A DNA stretch of 64,000 bases from Tissierellia bacterium (lineage in GTDB: Bacteria; Bacillota; Clostridia; Tissierellales; Peptoniphilaceae). The notes beneath the pieces were generated by a model that saw only the letters and a list, made by a program, of their open reading frames with translations, searched no databases and was not told the origin of the DNA. The stretch spans positions 21,041 to 85,040 of the forward strand of contig JAUNLJ010000002.1 in assembly GCA_030532305.1 (NCBI GenBank), written 5' to 3'. Position numbers and translations under genes: made by a program. Below are positions 24,218 to 31,600 of this stretch, piece after piece; position 1 is the stretch's first letter; the number at the start of each line of letters is the position of its first letter.

Positions 24218-24685
24218 CTAAAAAATGATTGCTTGACGCATCATAGAAATACTCTTCCTGGGAAAAGTTATTTCCTCATCTTCATCAGGCTGCTTAATGA
24301 CAACCTCATCTTGGTTATAAGCCACCAGCTCCCCCTGGAAGTCTTTCTTCCCATGGATGGGAGCATATAAGTGGATGTCTACAATTTTATTTTTATTCCT
24401 CCGATAGTCATCTAGGGTCTTAAGAGGTCGGTCTAGACCTGGTGAGGATACCTCTAGATGGTAGGCGCCTGGAATAAGGTCTTCCTTTTCTAAGGCCTTA
24501 TCTAGGGCCTTACTCATATGGACACAGTCATCAATAGAGACCCCTTCTTCCTTGTAAATATAAAACAGGGCCCGGACAGGGTCAGTTCCCGGCTTGAATT
24601 CTAGGTCTACAAGCTCATAACCCAAGGCTTCTGCTGCTTCTTGTCCCAGGGTCTTAAGCCTCTCATAGATCTTATTTTTGTTCAC
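24218..24685 (-). CDS. rimP: Ribosome maturation factor RimP
   Basis: About 155 residues. RimP is needed for 30S maturation and is the first gene of the rimP-nusA-ylxR-infB operon. Conserved features: ALGYELVDLEFKPG near the N-terminus and the LEVSSPGLDRPL block. GGGAGGG lies 5 bases before a GTG at 24685, which I prefer to the TTG at 24688. A promoter and a leader terminator lie directly upstream. Confidence 0.93.
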   Translation of the reverse strand: MNKNKIYERLKTLGQEAAEALGYELVDLEFKPGTDPVRALFYIYKEEGVSIDDCVHMSKALDKALEKEDLIPGAYHLEVSSPGLDRPLKTLDDYRRNKNKIVDIHLYAPIHGKKDFQGELVAYNQDEVVIKQPDEDEEITFPRKSISMMRQAIIF

Positions 24686-24701
24686 CAAATCCCTCCCTCG
24701 T

Positions 24702-24731
24702 AAAAAAACTAGAGTGGGGGGCCCACTCTAG
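24702..24731 (-). terminator. Leader terminator (attenuator) immediately before rimP
   Basis: On the minus strand CTAGAGTGGG-CCC-CCCACTCTAG followed by TTTTTTT. It is a perfect 10-bp stem lying between the rimP promoter and its ribosome site, so transcripts must read through it to enter the operon. Confidence 0.85.
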
Positions 24732-24758
24732 CTGCAAATAGTCTAATATCTTATCTTT

Positions 24759-24787
24759 ATTATAGCATAAAGAAGAAGAAAAACCAA
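24759..24787 (-). promoter_or_regulatory. Promoter of the rimP-nusA-infB operon
   Basis: Minus-strand TTGGTT (24782-24787), a 17-base spacer and a perfect TATAAT (24759-24764). Transcription would start near 24752, giving a leader of about 65 bases that contains the attenuator hairpin. Confidence 0.85.
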
Positions 24788-24823
24788 GACTTTGGCCTAT
24801 TTTCCTTCTTTATTCCCCTTCTT

Positions 24824-24846
24824 TAAAAAGAGAGGCCAGCCTCTCT
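24824..24846 (-). terminator. Intrinsic terminator of udk
   Basis: AGAGAGG-CTGG-CCTCTCT followed by TTTTTAAAG on the minus strand, overlapping the udk stop codon. It separates the ireB-udk unit from the rimP operon. Confidence 0.85.
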
Positions 24847-25477
24847 AAAGGTCCTCTTGGTTGGAGGCAAGGGTCTGTTTCATCTTGGTTAAGACCAGGT
24901 CAATGGCTACCTTGTTGCTGCCCCCTTCTGGGATAATAATATGGGCATAGCGTTTAGAAGGCTCTACAAACTGCAGGTGGGAGGGGCGAACGGTCCGAAG
25001 GTACTGGTTGATAATGGACTCTAGGGACCGGCCCCTCTCGGACATATCCCGGGTGATCCGCCTTAGGATTCTTACATCGCTATCCGTATCCACAAAGATT
25101 TTTAGGTCTAGGAGGTCACGGAGGGTCTCATCATAAAAAATAAGGATGCCTTCTAGGATAATAATCTCTGCCGGCTCGACATGAAGGGTCTCCTTCTTTC
25201 GATTGTGACAGGTGTAGTCATAGAGGGGAACTTCTATGGACTGGCCCGCTTTTAAGTCCCTTAAATGGTCCACCAAAAGGTCATGGTCAAAGGCTAGGGG
25301 GTGGTCGTAGTTGGTCTTCTCCCTTTGGGCAGGAGGCAGGTCACTTTGGTCCTTATAGTAATTGTCTTCCTTTATGAGAAGGCTCTTCCCCTTGGGAAGT
25401 TTTGAAATTAAGTCATTGGCCACCGTGGTCTTGCCAGACCCTGTCCCTCCTGCAATGCCGATTAATAATCTTTTCAT
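24845..25477 (-). CDS. udk: Uridine/cytidine kinase
   Basis: 210 residues. P-loop GGTGSGKT (10-17), [11 protein letters not shown] (substrate region) and [18 protein letters not shown] (lid with the nucleotide-binding arginines). Udk phosphorylates uridine and cytidine with a nucleoside triphosphate in pyrimidine salvage. The ATG overlaps the stop of the U32 gene by 4 bases. In B. subtilis udk likewise follows the yrrM-yrrN-yrrO genes. Confidence 0.95.
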   Translation of the reverse strand: MKRLLIGIAGGTGSGKTTVANDLISKLPKGKSLLIKEDNYYKDQSDLPPAQREKTNYDHPLAFDHDLLVDHLRDLKAGQSIEVPLYDYTCHNRKKETLHVEPAEIIILEGILIFYDETLRDLLDLKIFVDTDSDVRILRRITRDMSERGRSLESIINQYLRTVRPSHLQFVEPSKRYAHIIIPEGGSNKVAIDLVLTKMKQTLASNQEDL

Positions 25478-26712
25478 ATCTCATCCTCAAGTTTTTTTCG
25501 CACAAAGTCTCCCTTTTCTACCGGCTTATCTATGGTGGCGGTATAGATCATCTTGGGGTGGTTGGCCGATAGGATGGGCTCTCCCTCTTCATTTTTTAAG
25601 TCCTCTAAGCTAACTGTCACATGGTCCCTTTGGGGACCAAAAATTTCCACCTGGTCCCCCTGGAAGACCCGGTTTCGTTGCTGGATAGTGACCCGGCCGG
25701 TCTCGGGATCGTAGTCTAGGACCCGGCCTACAAAGTCATAATAGCGGAGATAGGAAACCTCCCCGTCCATGGTCCCATTCTGCTTGGCCTCGCCAAAGTA
25801 AAAACCAGTGGTGAAGTCCCGGTGGGAGACCTTCTTGATCTCTTCTAGGTCCTTGGGGTCAAACTGGTAGGCCTCTGGGTCCTCATAATAGCGGTCAATG
25901 GCCCGGCGGTAGGACCTAACCACGGTGGCCAGATAGTATTCACTCTTGACCCGGCCCTCAATTTTTAGGCTTCGAATCCCTGACTCTATCAGCTGGTCCA
26001 GGTGCTCTATCATACACAGGTCCTTAGAGTTTAAGATATAGGACCCCTGGTCATTTTCTTCTATTGGGAAATATTCCCCTGGCCGGGTTTCCTCCATAAG
26101 ATAGTACTTGTAGCGGCAGGGCTGGGAACAGTCCCCCCTATTGGCGTCCCGGTTAACCATATAGTTACTTAAAAGGCAGCGGCCACTATAGCTCATGCAC
26201 ATGGCTCCATGGAGGAAAGTTTCTATCTCAATCTCTCCCTGGGTGTCTTCTATAATGGCCTGGATTTCTTTTAGGGATAGTTCTCTCGCCAGAACCACCC
26301 GGCTGGCCCCCTGGTCCTTCCAGAATTTCACCGTGGCTGAATTGGTAATGCTGCCCTGGGTGCTCATATGGATTTCCATATGGGGGGCGGCCTTCTTGAC
26401 CAGGGAGAAAATCCCAGGATCTGCTACAATCAGGGCATCAATCCCTATGCGGTCTAGGTCTTTGACATAGTCTTCTAGGCCGTCTAGGTCTTCTTCATGG
26501 GGAATAATATTCATGGTCACATGGACAGCCTTGCCCCGGGCATGGGCATAGTCTACCCCTTCTTTCATATCTTCCAGGGGAAAGTTTTTAGACGCCGTTC
26601 TTAAACCAAAGGCTTCCCCTCCTAGATATACAGCATCTGCCCCATAGTCAATGGCTATTTTTAACTTGTCTAAGTCACCAGCTGGGGCTAAAAGTTCAAC
26701 TTTTTTAGTCAT
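25474..26712 (-). CDS. trhP: U32-family protein, probable tRNA ho5U hydroxylation enzyme TrhP
   Basis: 412 residues. A TIM-barrel-like N-terminal part ([28 protein letters not shown]) is followed by the cysteine-bearing U32 signature ([24 protein letters not shown]) that binds an iron-sulfur cluster, and a C-terminal beta domain. Members next to a YrrM-type methyltransferase (YrrN/YrrO, TrhP) form 5-hydroxyuridine at the tRNA wobble position using prephenate. The older peptidase label is probably wrong for this branch. Only one U32 gene is present, whereas B. subtilis has two. It overlaps both the methyltransferase and udk genes. Confidence 0.85.
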   Translation of the reverse strand: MTKKVELLAPAGDLDKLKIAIDYGADAVYLGGEAFGLRTASKNFPLEDMKEGVDYAHARGKAVHVTMNIIPHEEDLDGLEDYVKDLDRIGIDALIVADPGIFSLVKKAAPHMEIHMSTQGSITNSATVKFWKDQGASRVVLARELSLKEIQAIIEDTQGEIEIETFLHGAMCMSYSGRCLLSNYMVNRDANRGDCSQPCRYKYYLMEETRPGEYFPIEENDQGSYILNSKDLCMIEHLDQLIESGIRSLKIEGRVKSEYYLATVVRSYRRAIDRYYEDPEAYQFDPKDLEEIKKVSHRDFTTGFYFGEAKQNGTMDGEVSYLRYYDFVGRVLDYDPETGRVTIQQRNRVFQGDQVEIFGPQRDHVTVSLEDLKNEEGEPILSANHPKMIYTATIDKPVEKGDFVRKKLEDEI

Positions 26713-27352
26713 CTTTTCTCCTTATTAATAGCAGTCCGTCTGCAAGTGGTAAAATAGAGGCTTGTAGGCTTTTTGAATGGAGGAGCTTGGGGAGCATGTC
26801 TCGCATTCTTTTGACAATGGTCTTTTTTCTTCTGACCACCAAATGGTCCGAAGAGACCATCCCATGAAATAAAATATTATCGCACAGGATAAAGCCGTCC
26901 CTGTTTAAAAGTCTCAGGGCCTCCTTAATATATTCCTCATAGTGGCCCTTGGCTGCATCGATAAAAATAAAGTCATAGGTCTCTTGGCTGGCCTTTAAAA
27001 AATCCAGGGCATCGGCTTCGTGGACTTTAATGGTCTGGCCAAGCTGGGCCTTATCAATCATTTTTCTGGCCAAGGCCGCCTTTTCAGCAAAAAGCTCCAC
27101 CGTATCAATCTGGCTGGTGGGCAGGACACTGGCCATGACCAGGGCAGAATAGCCTATGGCTGTTCCCAGTTCTAGGATCTTCCTGGGCTTTTTTAAGGCC
27201 AGGAGGAACTTTAAAAATTCAGCTACTTCCCTTTCAATAATGGGAATATGCTTGTACTGGGCATAGTCTCTCATGGACTTTAAAAGGCCCTTTTCTTCAG
27301 GCAAAATCCCCAAGATATACTCTTCTGCATGGTCAAAAACAATATTTGACAT
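26705..27352 (-). CDS. trmR: SAM-dependent O-methyltransferase, probable TrmR (YrrM)
   Basis: 215 residues of the cation-dependent O-methyltransferase family. The SAM-binding motif is LELGTAIGYSALVMA and the acidic metal/substrate site includes FIDAAKGHYEEY. In B. subtilis the equivalent YrrM/TrmR methylates 5-hydroxyuridine-34 of tRNA to 5-methoxyuridine, next to the U32 hydroxylation genes; the neighbour here supports the same job. TTTGGAGGA lies just before the ATG. A terminator-like hairpin lies between rnjA and this gene. Confidence 0.83.
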   Translation of the reverse strand: MSNIVFDHAEEYILGILPEEKGLLKSMRDYAQYKHIPIIEREVAEFLKFLLALKKPRKILELGTAIGYSALVMASVLPTSQIDTVELFAEKAALARKMIDKAQLGQTIKVHEADALDFLKASQETYDFIFIDAAKGHYEEYIKEALRLLNRDGFILCDNILFHGMVSSDHLVVRRKKTIVKRMRDMLPKLLHSKSLQASILPLADGLLLIRRKDD

Positions 27353-27361
27353 AAGTCCTCC

Positions 27362-27388
27362 AAATAAAAGACCGGCAGGGCCGGTCTT
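27362..27388 (-). terminator. Terminator between rnjA and trmR
   Basis: AAGACCGGC-CCT-GCCGGTCTT followed by TTATTT on the minus strand, ending just before the trmR ribosome site. The short T-tract suggests incomplete termination. Confidence 0.75.
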
Positions 27389-27397
27389 GTCTCATCC

Positions 27398-29065
27398 TTA
27401 TACATCCATGATAATGGGTAATATCATGGGGTTTCGTCCTGTTTTCTTGTAGACGTAATTCCTTAAATCGTCTCGCACATTATTCTTGATGGTTGACCAT
27501 TCTTTAATATGCTTTTTATCACATTGGTTTAGACTTTCCTTGACGACATTTCTGGCCTTTTCCATAAGGTCTGTAGATTCTCTCACATAGACAAAACCTC
27601 TGGAGATAATATCTGGACCAGATACCACCTTGCCCTGCTTGCTGTCCATGGCAATAACCACGGCAATCAGGCCGTCTTCACTTAAGTGCTTTCGGTCCCT
27701 TAAGACAATATTGCCCACATCTCCAATGCCTAGTCCATCTACAAAGACGGGCCCAGAGACCACGTCGGCCACAGTTTGGGCCTTGTTTTGGTCTAGCTCT
27801 AAGCACTGACCGTTATAGAGAACAAAGATATTTTTCTTGGGGACCCCCAGGTCGCTAGCTACTTCAGCATGCTTTAGGAGGTGGCGCGTTTCCCCGTGAC
27901 AAGGCACAAAGTATTTTGGCTTTAAAAGGCTTAAAAGAAGCTTGTGTTCATTTTGGAAGGCGTGACCAGACACATGGATTTCAGATAAGCTCTTATAAAT
28001 TACCTCGGCGCCTCTTTCTAGGAGACGGTTAATAACGCCATTGACTGCATTTTCGTTGCCGGGAATGGGGTTGGCAGAAAGGATAATGGTATCATTAGGA
28101 GCCAGCTTAATCCGCCTATGCTGGTCATTGGAAATCCGGGTCAGGGCACTCATGGGTTCCCCTTGAGAACCAGTGGTAATGAGCACGAGCTGGTTGGGTT
28201 TATACCGGTGCATGTCCTTAATGTCTATAATGGTGCCTTTTTTTATCTTCAAGTAGCCTAGTCTTTCGGCGGTTTCTGTTACATTAACCATACTCCGGCC
28301 ACTTAAAACGACTTTTCTGTTGTATTTTTCTGCAGCCTGGATAATCTGTTGGACCCTAAAGACATTAGAGGCAAAGGTGGCAATAATCAAACGATTATTC
28401 TTCTTTAGGGAAAAGATTCGATCAAAGGTTTCCCCCACCTTTCGCTCACTCATAGAAAAGCCTTCAGACAAGATGTTTGTAGACTCACTTAGGAGCAATA
28501 AACATCCCTCATTTCCAATTTCTGCAAAGCGGTTTAGGTTGGCTACAGGGCCAGAAATGGGGGTAAAGTCAATTTTAAAGTCTCCCGTGTGGACCACCCG
28601 TCCTACAGGTGTATTTATGGCTAAGGAACAGGCATCTGGAATAGAGTGGTTGACACTAATCCATTCTACCTCAAACTTTCCTAGCTGGTATTTTTTTCCA
28701 GGGGTCACCGTAACCATCTTGGTCTTAGACAGGAGTCGGTGTTCCTTTAGCTTGTTTTCCAAGAGGGCTATGGTTAGCCGGGTTCCATAGACCGGGGTAT
28801 TAATTTGTTTTAAGAAATAGGGAATGGCCCCTATATGGTCCTCGTGACCGTGGGTTAAAATAATCCCCCGAATCTTGTTCTTGCGTTTCTTTAGATAGTC
28901 AATATCGGGAATAACCACATCAATCCCGGGCATATCCTCCTCGGGGAAAGTCATTCCGCAATCAATAATGACGATGTCATCTCGATATTCAACAACCGTT
29001 AAATTCTTACCAACTTCACCCATCCCGCCTAGGGGAATGACCCGAAGCTTGTAGTTTTGTTTCAT
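27398..29065 (-). CDS. rnjA: Ribonuclease J
   Basis: 555 residues, the normal RNase J length. The metallo-beta-lactamase motif is THGHEDHIG with His72, His74, Asp76 and His77; also visible are HTGDFKIDFTP, the beta-CASP region (VLSGRSMVNVTE, HVSGHAFQNEHKLLL) and the C-terminal domain (about 460-555). RNase J has 5'-to-3' exo- and endoribonuclease activity and works with RNase Y, also encoded here. It overlaps the end of fur by 50 bases; AAAGGAG precedes the ATG. Confidence 0.95.
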   Translation of the reverse strand: MKQNYKLRVIPLGGMGEVGKNLTVVEYRDDIVIIDCGMTFPEEDMPGIDVVIPDIDYLKKRKNKIRGIILTHGHEDHIGAIPYFLKQINTPVYGTRLTIALLENKLKEHRLLSKTKMVTVTPGKKYQLGKFEVEWISVNHSIPDACSLAINTPVGRVVHTGDFKIDFTPISGPVANLNRFAEIGNEGCLLLLSESTNILSEGFSMSERKVGETFDRIFSLKKNNRLIIATFASNVFRVQQIIQAAEKYNRKVVLSGRSMVNVTETAERLGYLKIKKGTIIDIKDMHRYKPNQLVLITTGSQGEPMSALTRISNDQHRRIKLAPNDTIILSANPIPGNENAVNGVINRLLERGAEVIYKSLSEIHVSGHAFQNEHKLLLSLLKPKYFVPCHGETRHLLKHAEVASDLGVPKKNIFVLYNGQCLELDQNKAQTVADVVSGPVFVDGLGIGDVGNIVLRDRKHLSEDGLIAVVIAMDSKQGKVVSGPDIISRGFVYVRESTDLMEKARNVVKESLNQCDKKHIKEWSTIKNNVRDDLRNYVYKKTGRNPMILPIIMDV

Positions 29066-29516
29066 GGTCTGCTCCTTTCACTTTTTGGTAGCAGTCGTTG
29101 CAGTAGCCATAGAATTTTAGATTATGGTCGAGAATATGGAAGCCTGTATTTTTTTCAATTAACTCCTCTAGGGGATTTAATAGGTCTAGGTCAACTTCAA
29201 GGACCTTGTTACATTCATTACAGACCACATGGTGGTGGGTGTGGGTTTCCTCTTCATCGCGTATTTCATAACGAACTAATCCGTCTTTGAAGGTAATGGC
29301 TGTAATAAGCCCCATTTCTTCTAGGAGCTGAACGGTCCTATAGACTGTGGCAATGCCAATATCCAAGCCTTTTTTCTTAGTTTGTAAAAAGACTTCTTCT
29401 GTGGTCATGTGGCAATCCCTATTTTCAAGAAAAATATCATAAATTTCTTGCCTCTGCCTGGTAAACTTATATCCCTTGGCTTGGAGTAAATTTTTTATTG
29501 TCTTTTCATCAGCCAT
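29016..29516 (-). CDS. fur: Fur-family transcriptional regulator
   Basis: 166 residues. A winged-helix domain (about 15-85; KGLDIGIATVYRTVQLLEEMGL) is followed by the dimerisation and metal domain with His-rich THTHHHVVCNEC. Two CxxC pairs, Cys99-Cys102 and Cys139-Cys142, form the structural zinc site. Members sense Fe(II), Zn(II) or peroxide; which one cannot be decided here, although Fur, Zur and PerR are all possible. The C-terminal 20 residues lie in the overlap with rnjA and look unstructured. Confidence 0.88.
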   Translation of the reverse strand: MADEKTIKNLLQAKGYKFTRQRQEIYDIFLENRDCHMTTEEVFLQTKKKGLDIGIATVYRTVQLLEEMGLITAITFKDGLVRYEIRDEEETHTHHHVVCNECNKVLEVDLDLLNPLEELIEKNTGFHILDHNLKFYGYCNDCYQKVKGADHETKLQASGHSPRRDG

Positions 29517-29528
29517 GAAATCACCTAC

Positions 29529-29768
29529 TCAGTTTTCTTCTATTAGTTCTTCATAAACCTCTTGTGCAATCTTTAGTTCAGCCTCATCTATGCCTGAAAA
29601 AACCACTTCTCCTTGGCTGTCCTGATCCACTCGAAATATATAAAGTGCATCATCTTCTTCATCAGTAGAAGACAAGGCGACATAATCTAGGTCATTTACA
29701 GAAAAACTTGCATCAACTACAAATTCAACTGCCTGACCATGCTCATCATAAAGTATATGAGTTTCCAA
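29529..29768 (-). CDS. DUF1292 family protein (YrzB-like)
   Basis: 79 residues, acidic. The family pattern is present: beta strands around EFVVDASFSVNDLDYVAL, then DALYIFRVDQDSQGEVVFSGIDEAEL. The function is unknown; the gene regularly follows ruvX in the alaS-ireB-ruvX cluster of Firmicutes, as here. It starts at TTG, shortly after AGAGGGAT that overlaps the ruvX stop, with a gap of 1 base. Confidence 0.88.
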   Translation of the reverse strand: METHILYDEHGQAVEFVVDASFSVNDLDYVALSSTDEEDDALYIFRVDQDSQGEVVFSGIDEAELKIAQEVYEELIEEN

Positions 29769-29769
29769 A

Positions 29770-30189
29770 TTATCCCTCTTTCTTTACTCGATCTAAATAG
29801 GACTGAAGGATGAAGCTAGCGGCTATTTTATCCACCACTGACTTCCTATTTTCCCTTCGAATGCCAGCTTGTATTAGGGCTCTTTCAGCTGAAATAGTCG
29901 TTAATCTTTCGTCTTCAAAGACGACATCAATGTCTAGTTTCCTTTTTAGCTTTTCGCCAAAATGTAAGGCCTTTTCACCCTGTGGTCCCATGGAATTATT
30001 CATGTTTTTAGGTAAGCCTACCACAATTTTTTCTACCTGGTAGGTCTCTACTAGCTGGCTAATCTCTAGAAAATCCTTCTTGTTGGACTGCCGCCATATG
30101 GTTTTTAATCCTTGAGCTAAAAGACCTGTGGGGTCGCTAAGGGCCACCCCTATGGTCTTGTCACCTACATCTAATCCCATGATTCTCAC
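29770..30189 (-). CDS. ruvX: Putative Holliday junction resolvase RuvX (YqgF)
   Basis: RNase H-fold nuclease implicated in Holliday junction resolution and 16S rRNA 5'-end maturation. The active-site strand MGLDVGDKTIGVALSD, the VVGLPKNM loop and the DERLTTISAERAL block are present. I chose the GTG at 30189 (MRIMGLDVGDK), which matches the usual MRILGLD start of this family; a frame from 30198 and an ATG at 30180 are alternatives. The ribosome site is weak. It normally follows ireB directly, but here the aldo/keto reductase gene intervenes. Confidence 0.92.
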   Translation of the reverse strand: MRIMGLDVGDKTIGVALSDPTGLLAQGLKTIWRQSNKKDFLEISQLVETYQVEKIVVGLPKNMNNSMGPQGEKALHFGEKLKRKLDIDVVFEDERLTTISAERALIQAGIRRENRKSVVDKIAASFILQSYLDRVKKEG

Positions 30190-30194
30190 TATAA

Positions 30195-31136
30195 TCACAC
30201 CACTTTAATACAAAATTCCGGACAGGTTGTTGCACAATAGCCACATAAAATACACCGGCTATTGGCCTGGGCCTTGCCATCAATGACCTGGATGCCCTTT
30301 TGTTTGCAACGGTCTACGCACCGGCCACAACCTATACAATAATCTGCTACGACTAACTTCCGTTTACGGCTCTTTATTTTATTCTGTAAGTCTTCATCAA
30401 AGGTCCCGTGGAAAAATACCCCTGTGTTATAGTGTACTTCTTCTCGTCTTTGCATCCCTACTGCCACGGCATCGATATCCTTCTGGGCCAAGATCCACCT
30501 TAGGGCTTCTTCTTGCCTGGAAATTAGATGACCGCCTCCTAGGGCCTTCATGGTATAAATCCCAATGCCACTTTGATGAAGGTCAGAAATAGCCTCCAAC
30601 ATATCTTCTGTACTGCCATCCTGGATGCCGATGCCGGCCATATTGAGAATAGGATGGACTAGGTCTATTTCTTCCCATTTTTTTGCTGCTTTCACACAAT
30701 TTACGAAGTGTGAGGAGATACCTACAGCTCGTATATATCCTTCTTTTTTAAATTGGGCAAAAGTTTTTAAAGCCTCGTCATGCCCCCGTAGGGTATGAAT
30801 ACTCTCTTGTTCATGCAATAAAAAAACATCGATATAGTCTGTCCCTAGTTCCTTTAGGGCCTTTTGTAAACTCTCTGTGGCTGTCTTTTTATCATAGGCA
30901 TAACACTTGGTGGCAATAACAAATTTTTCTCTAGGAATAGTTTCTAAGGCACGGCGAATATAGGGGTAGTTGTCGTATATCTCTGCCGTATCTATGAAGT
31001 TTACCCCTAGGTCATAGGCTTCTTTAATTAAACTGGCCCCTTCTTCCACACTTAGGTTGGCTTGAAAAGGGGTCATGGTTAAGGACCCAAAACACAGTCT
31101 AGAAACATGAATTCCTGTCTTACCTAATTCCCTCAT
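30195..31136 (-). CDS. Aldo/keto reductase with C-terminal 4Fe-4S ferredoxin domain
   Basis: About 313 residues from the chosen ATG (MRELGKTGIHVSRLCFGS). The AKR barrel has the catalytic set Asp and Tyr (FIDTAEIYDNY), Lys (IATKCY) and His (LLHEQE). The last 60 residues carry two cysteine clusters, CIGCGRCVDRC and CILCGYCATTC, of a bacterial 2x[4Fe-4S] ferredoxin. This fusion is widespread in anaerobes and may couple carbonyl reduction to ferredoxin; the substrate is unknown. The frame stays open to 31238, but that extension runs through the ireB terminator. AAGGA is only 2 bases from the chosen ATG, so the start is less certain. Confidence 0.85.
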   Translation of the reverse strand: MRELGKTGIHVSRLCFGSLTMTPFQANLSVEEGASLIKEAYDLGVNFIDTAEIYDNYPYIRRALETIPREKFVIATKCYAYDKKTATESLQKALKELGTDYIDVFLLHEQESIHTLRGHDEALKTFAQFKKEGYIRAVGISSHFVNCVKAAKKWEEIDLVHPILNMAGIGIQDGSTEDMLEAISDLHQSGIGIYTMKALGGGHLISRQEEALRWILAQKDIDAVAVGMQRREEVHYNTGVFFHGTFDEDLQNKIKSRKRKLVVADYCIGCGRCVDRCKQKGIQVIDGKAQANSRCILCGYCATTCPEFCIKVV

Positions 31137-31205
31137 GATCCTTCTTTCTCTTTTCTTAACTAGGCATTTATCTCTTAAAGCTAGGCTGGAAAATAAAGCC
31201 CCGCC

Positions 31206-31235
31206 TAAAAATAGAGATGGGGAGGACCCCATCTC
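31206..31235 (-). terminator. Terminator between ireB and the aldo/keto reductase gene
   Basis: GAGATGGGG-TCCT-CCCCATCTC followed by TATTTTTA on the minus strand, starting 3 bases past the ireB stop. Confidence 0.8.
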
Positions 31236-31238
31236 CAA

Positions 31239-31493
31239 TTATTTATCTAGATAATATCTTAGTAGTTCTGCCAAAAGAATATCCCGTTCAAGACTTTGTA
31301 TGATATTCCTGGCATCATTATGACTAGTAATATAGGTGGGATCACCAGAAAGAATATAACCAATAATTTGATCCGTTGGATTGTATCCCTTCTCAGCTAA
31401 GGCATCGTATACCACGGTTAAATCCTCACGAATCTTTTGAGAATTAAGAGCTTGTTTTTCAAAAATTTGTGTTTCAAAGTCCTTGTCGCTCAT
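31239..31493 (-). CDS. ireB: IreB family regulatory protein (DUF965)
   Basis: 84 residues, the typical size. The conserved core is readable: [35 protein letters not shown]. In Enterococcus faecalis IreB is a small dimeric protein phosphorylated by the PASTA kinase IreK and dephosphorylated by IreP, and it negatively affects cephalosporin resistance. A PASTA-type kinase gene is partly present at the right end of this window, so the partner probably exists. GGAGGAG precedes the ATG. Its promoter carries a 16-bp palindrome. Confidence 0.93.
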   Translation of the reverse strand: MSDKDFETQIFEKQALNSQKIREDLTVVYDALAEKGYNPTDQIIGYILSGDPTYITSHNDARNIIQSLERDILLAELLRYYLDK

Positions 31494-31513
31494 TTTATCT
31501 CCTCCATAGGTAG

Positions 31514-31543
31514 ATTATAACATAAGGCCAATTGACCGGTCAA
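31514..31543 (-). promoter_or_regulatory. Promoter of ireB
   Basis: Minus-strand TTGACC (31538-31543), an 18-base spacer and perfect TATAAT (31514-31519) with an extended TG. The -35 lies inside a perfect palindrome at 31530-31545. Confidence 0.85.
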
Positions 31544-31545
31544 TT
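31530..31545. promoter_or_regulatory. Perfect 16-bp palindrome over the ireB -35 box (candidate operator)
   Basis: AATTGACCGGTCAATT reads the same on both strands and includes the -35 hexamer and the first spacer bases. A dimeric repressor bound here would block RNA polymerase. The regulator is unknown; the fur gene lies four genes downstream, but this is not a Fur box. Confidence 0.65.
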
Positions 31546-31600
31546 TATTCTTAGGCAAATTCCTTAAATTCACTGGTTTTTTACCGGCTACTTAGCCTAT

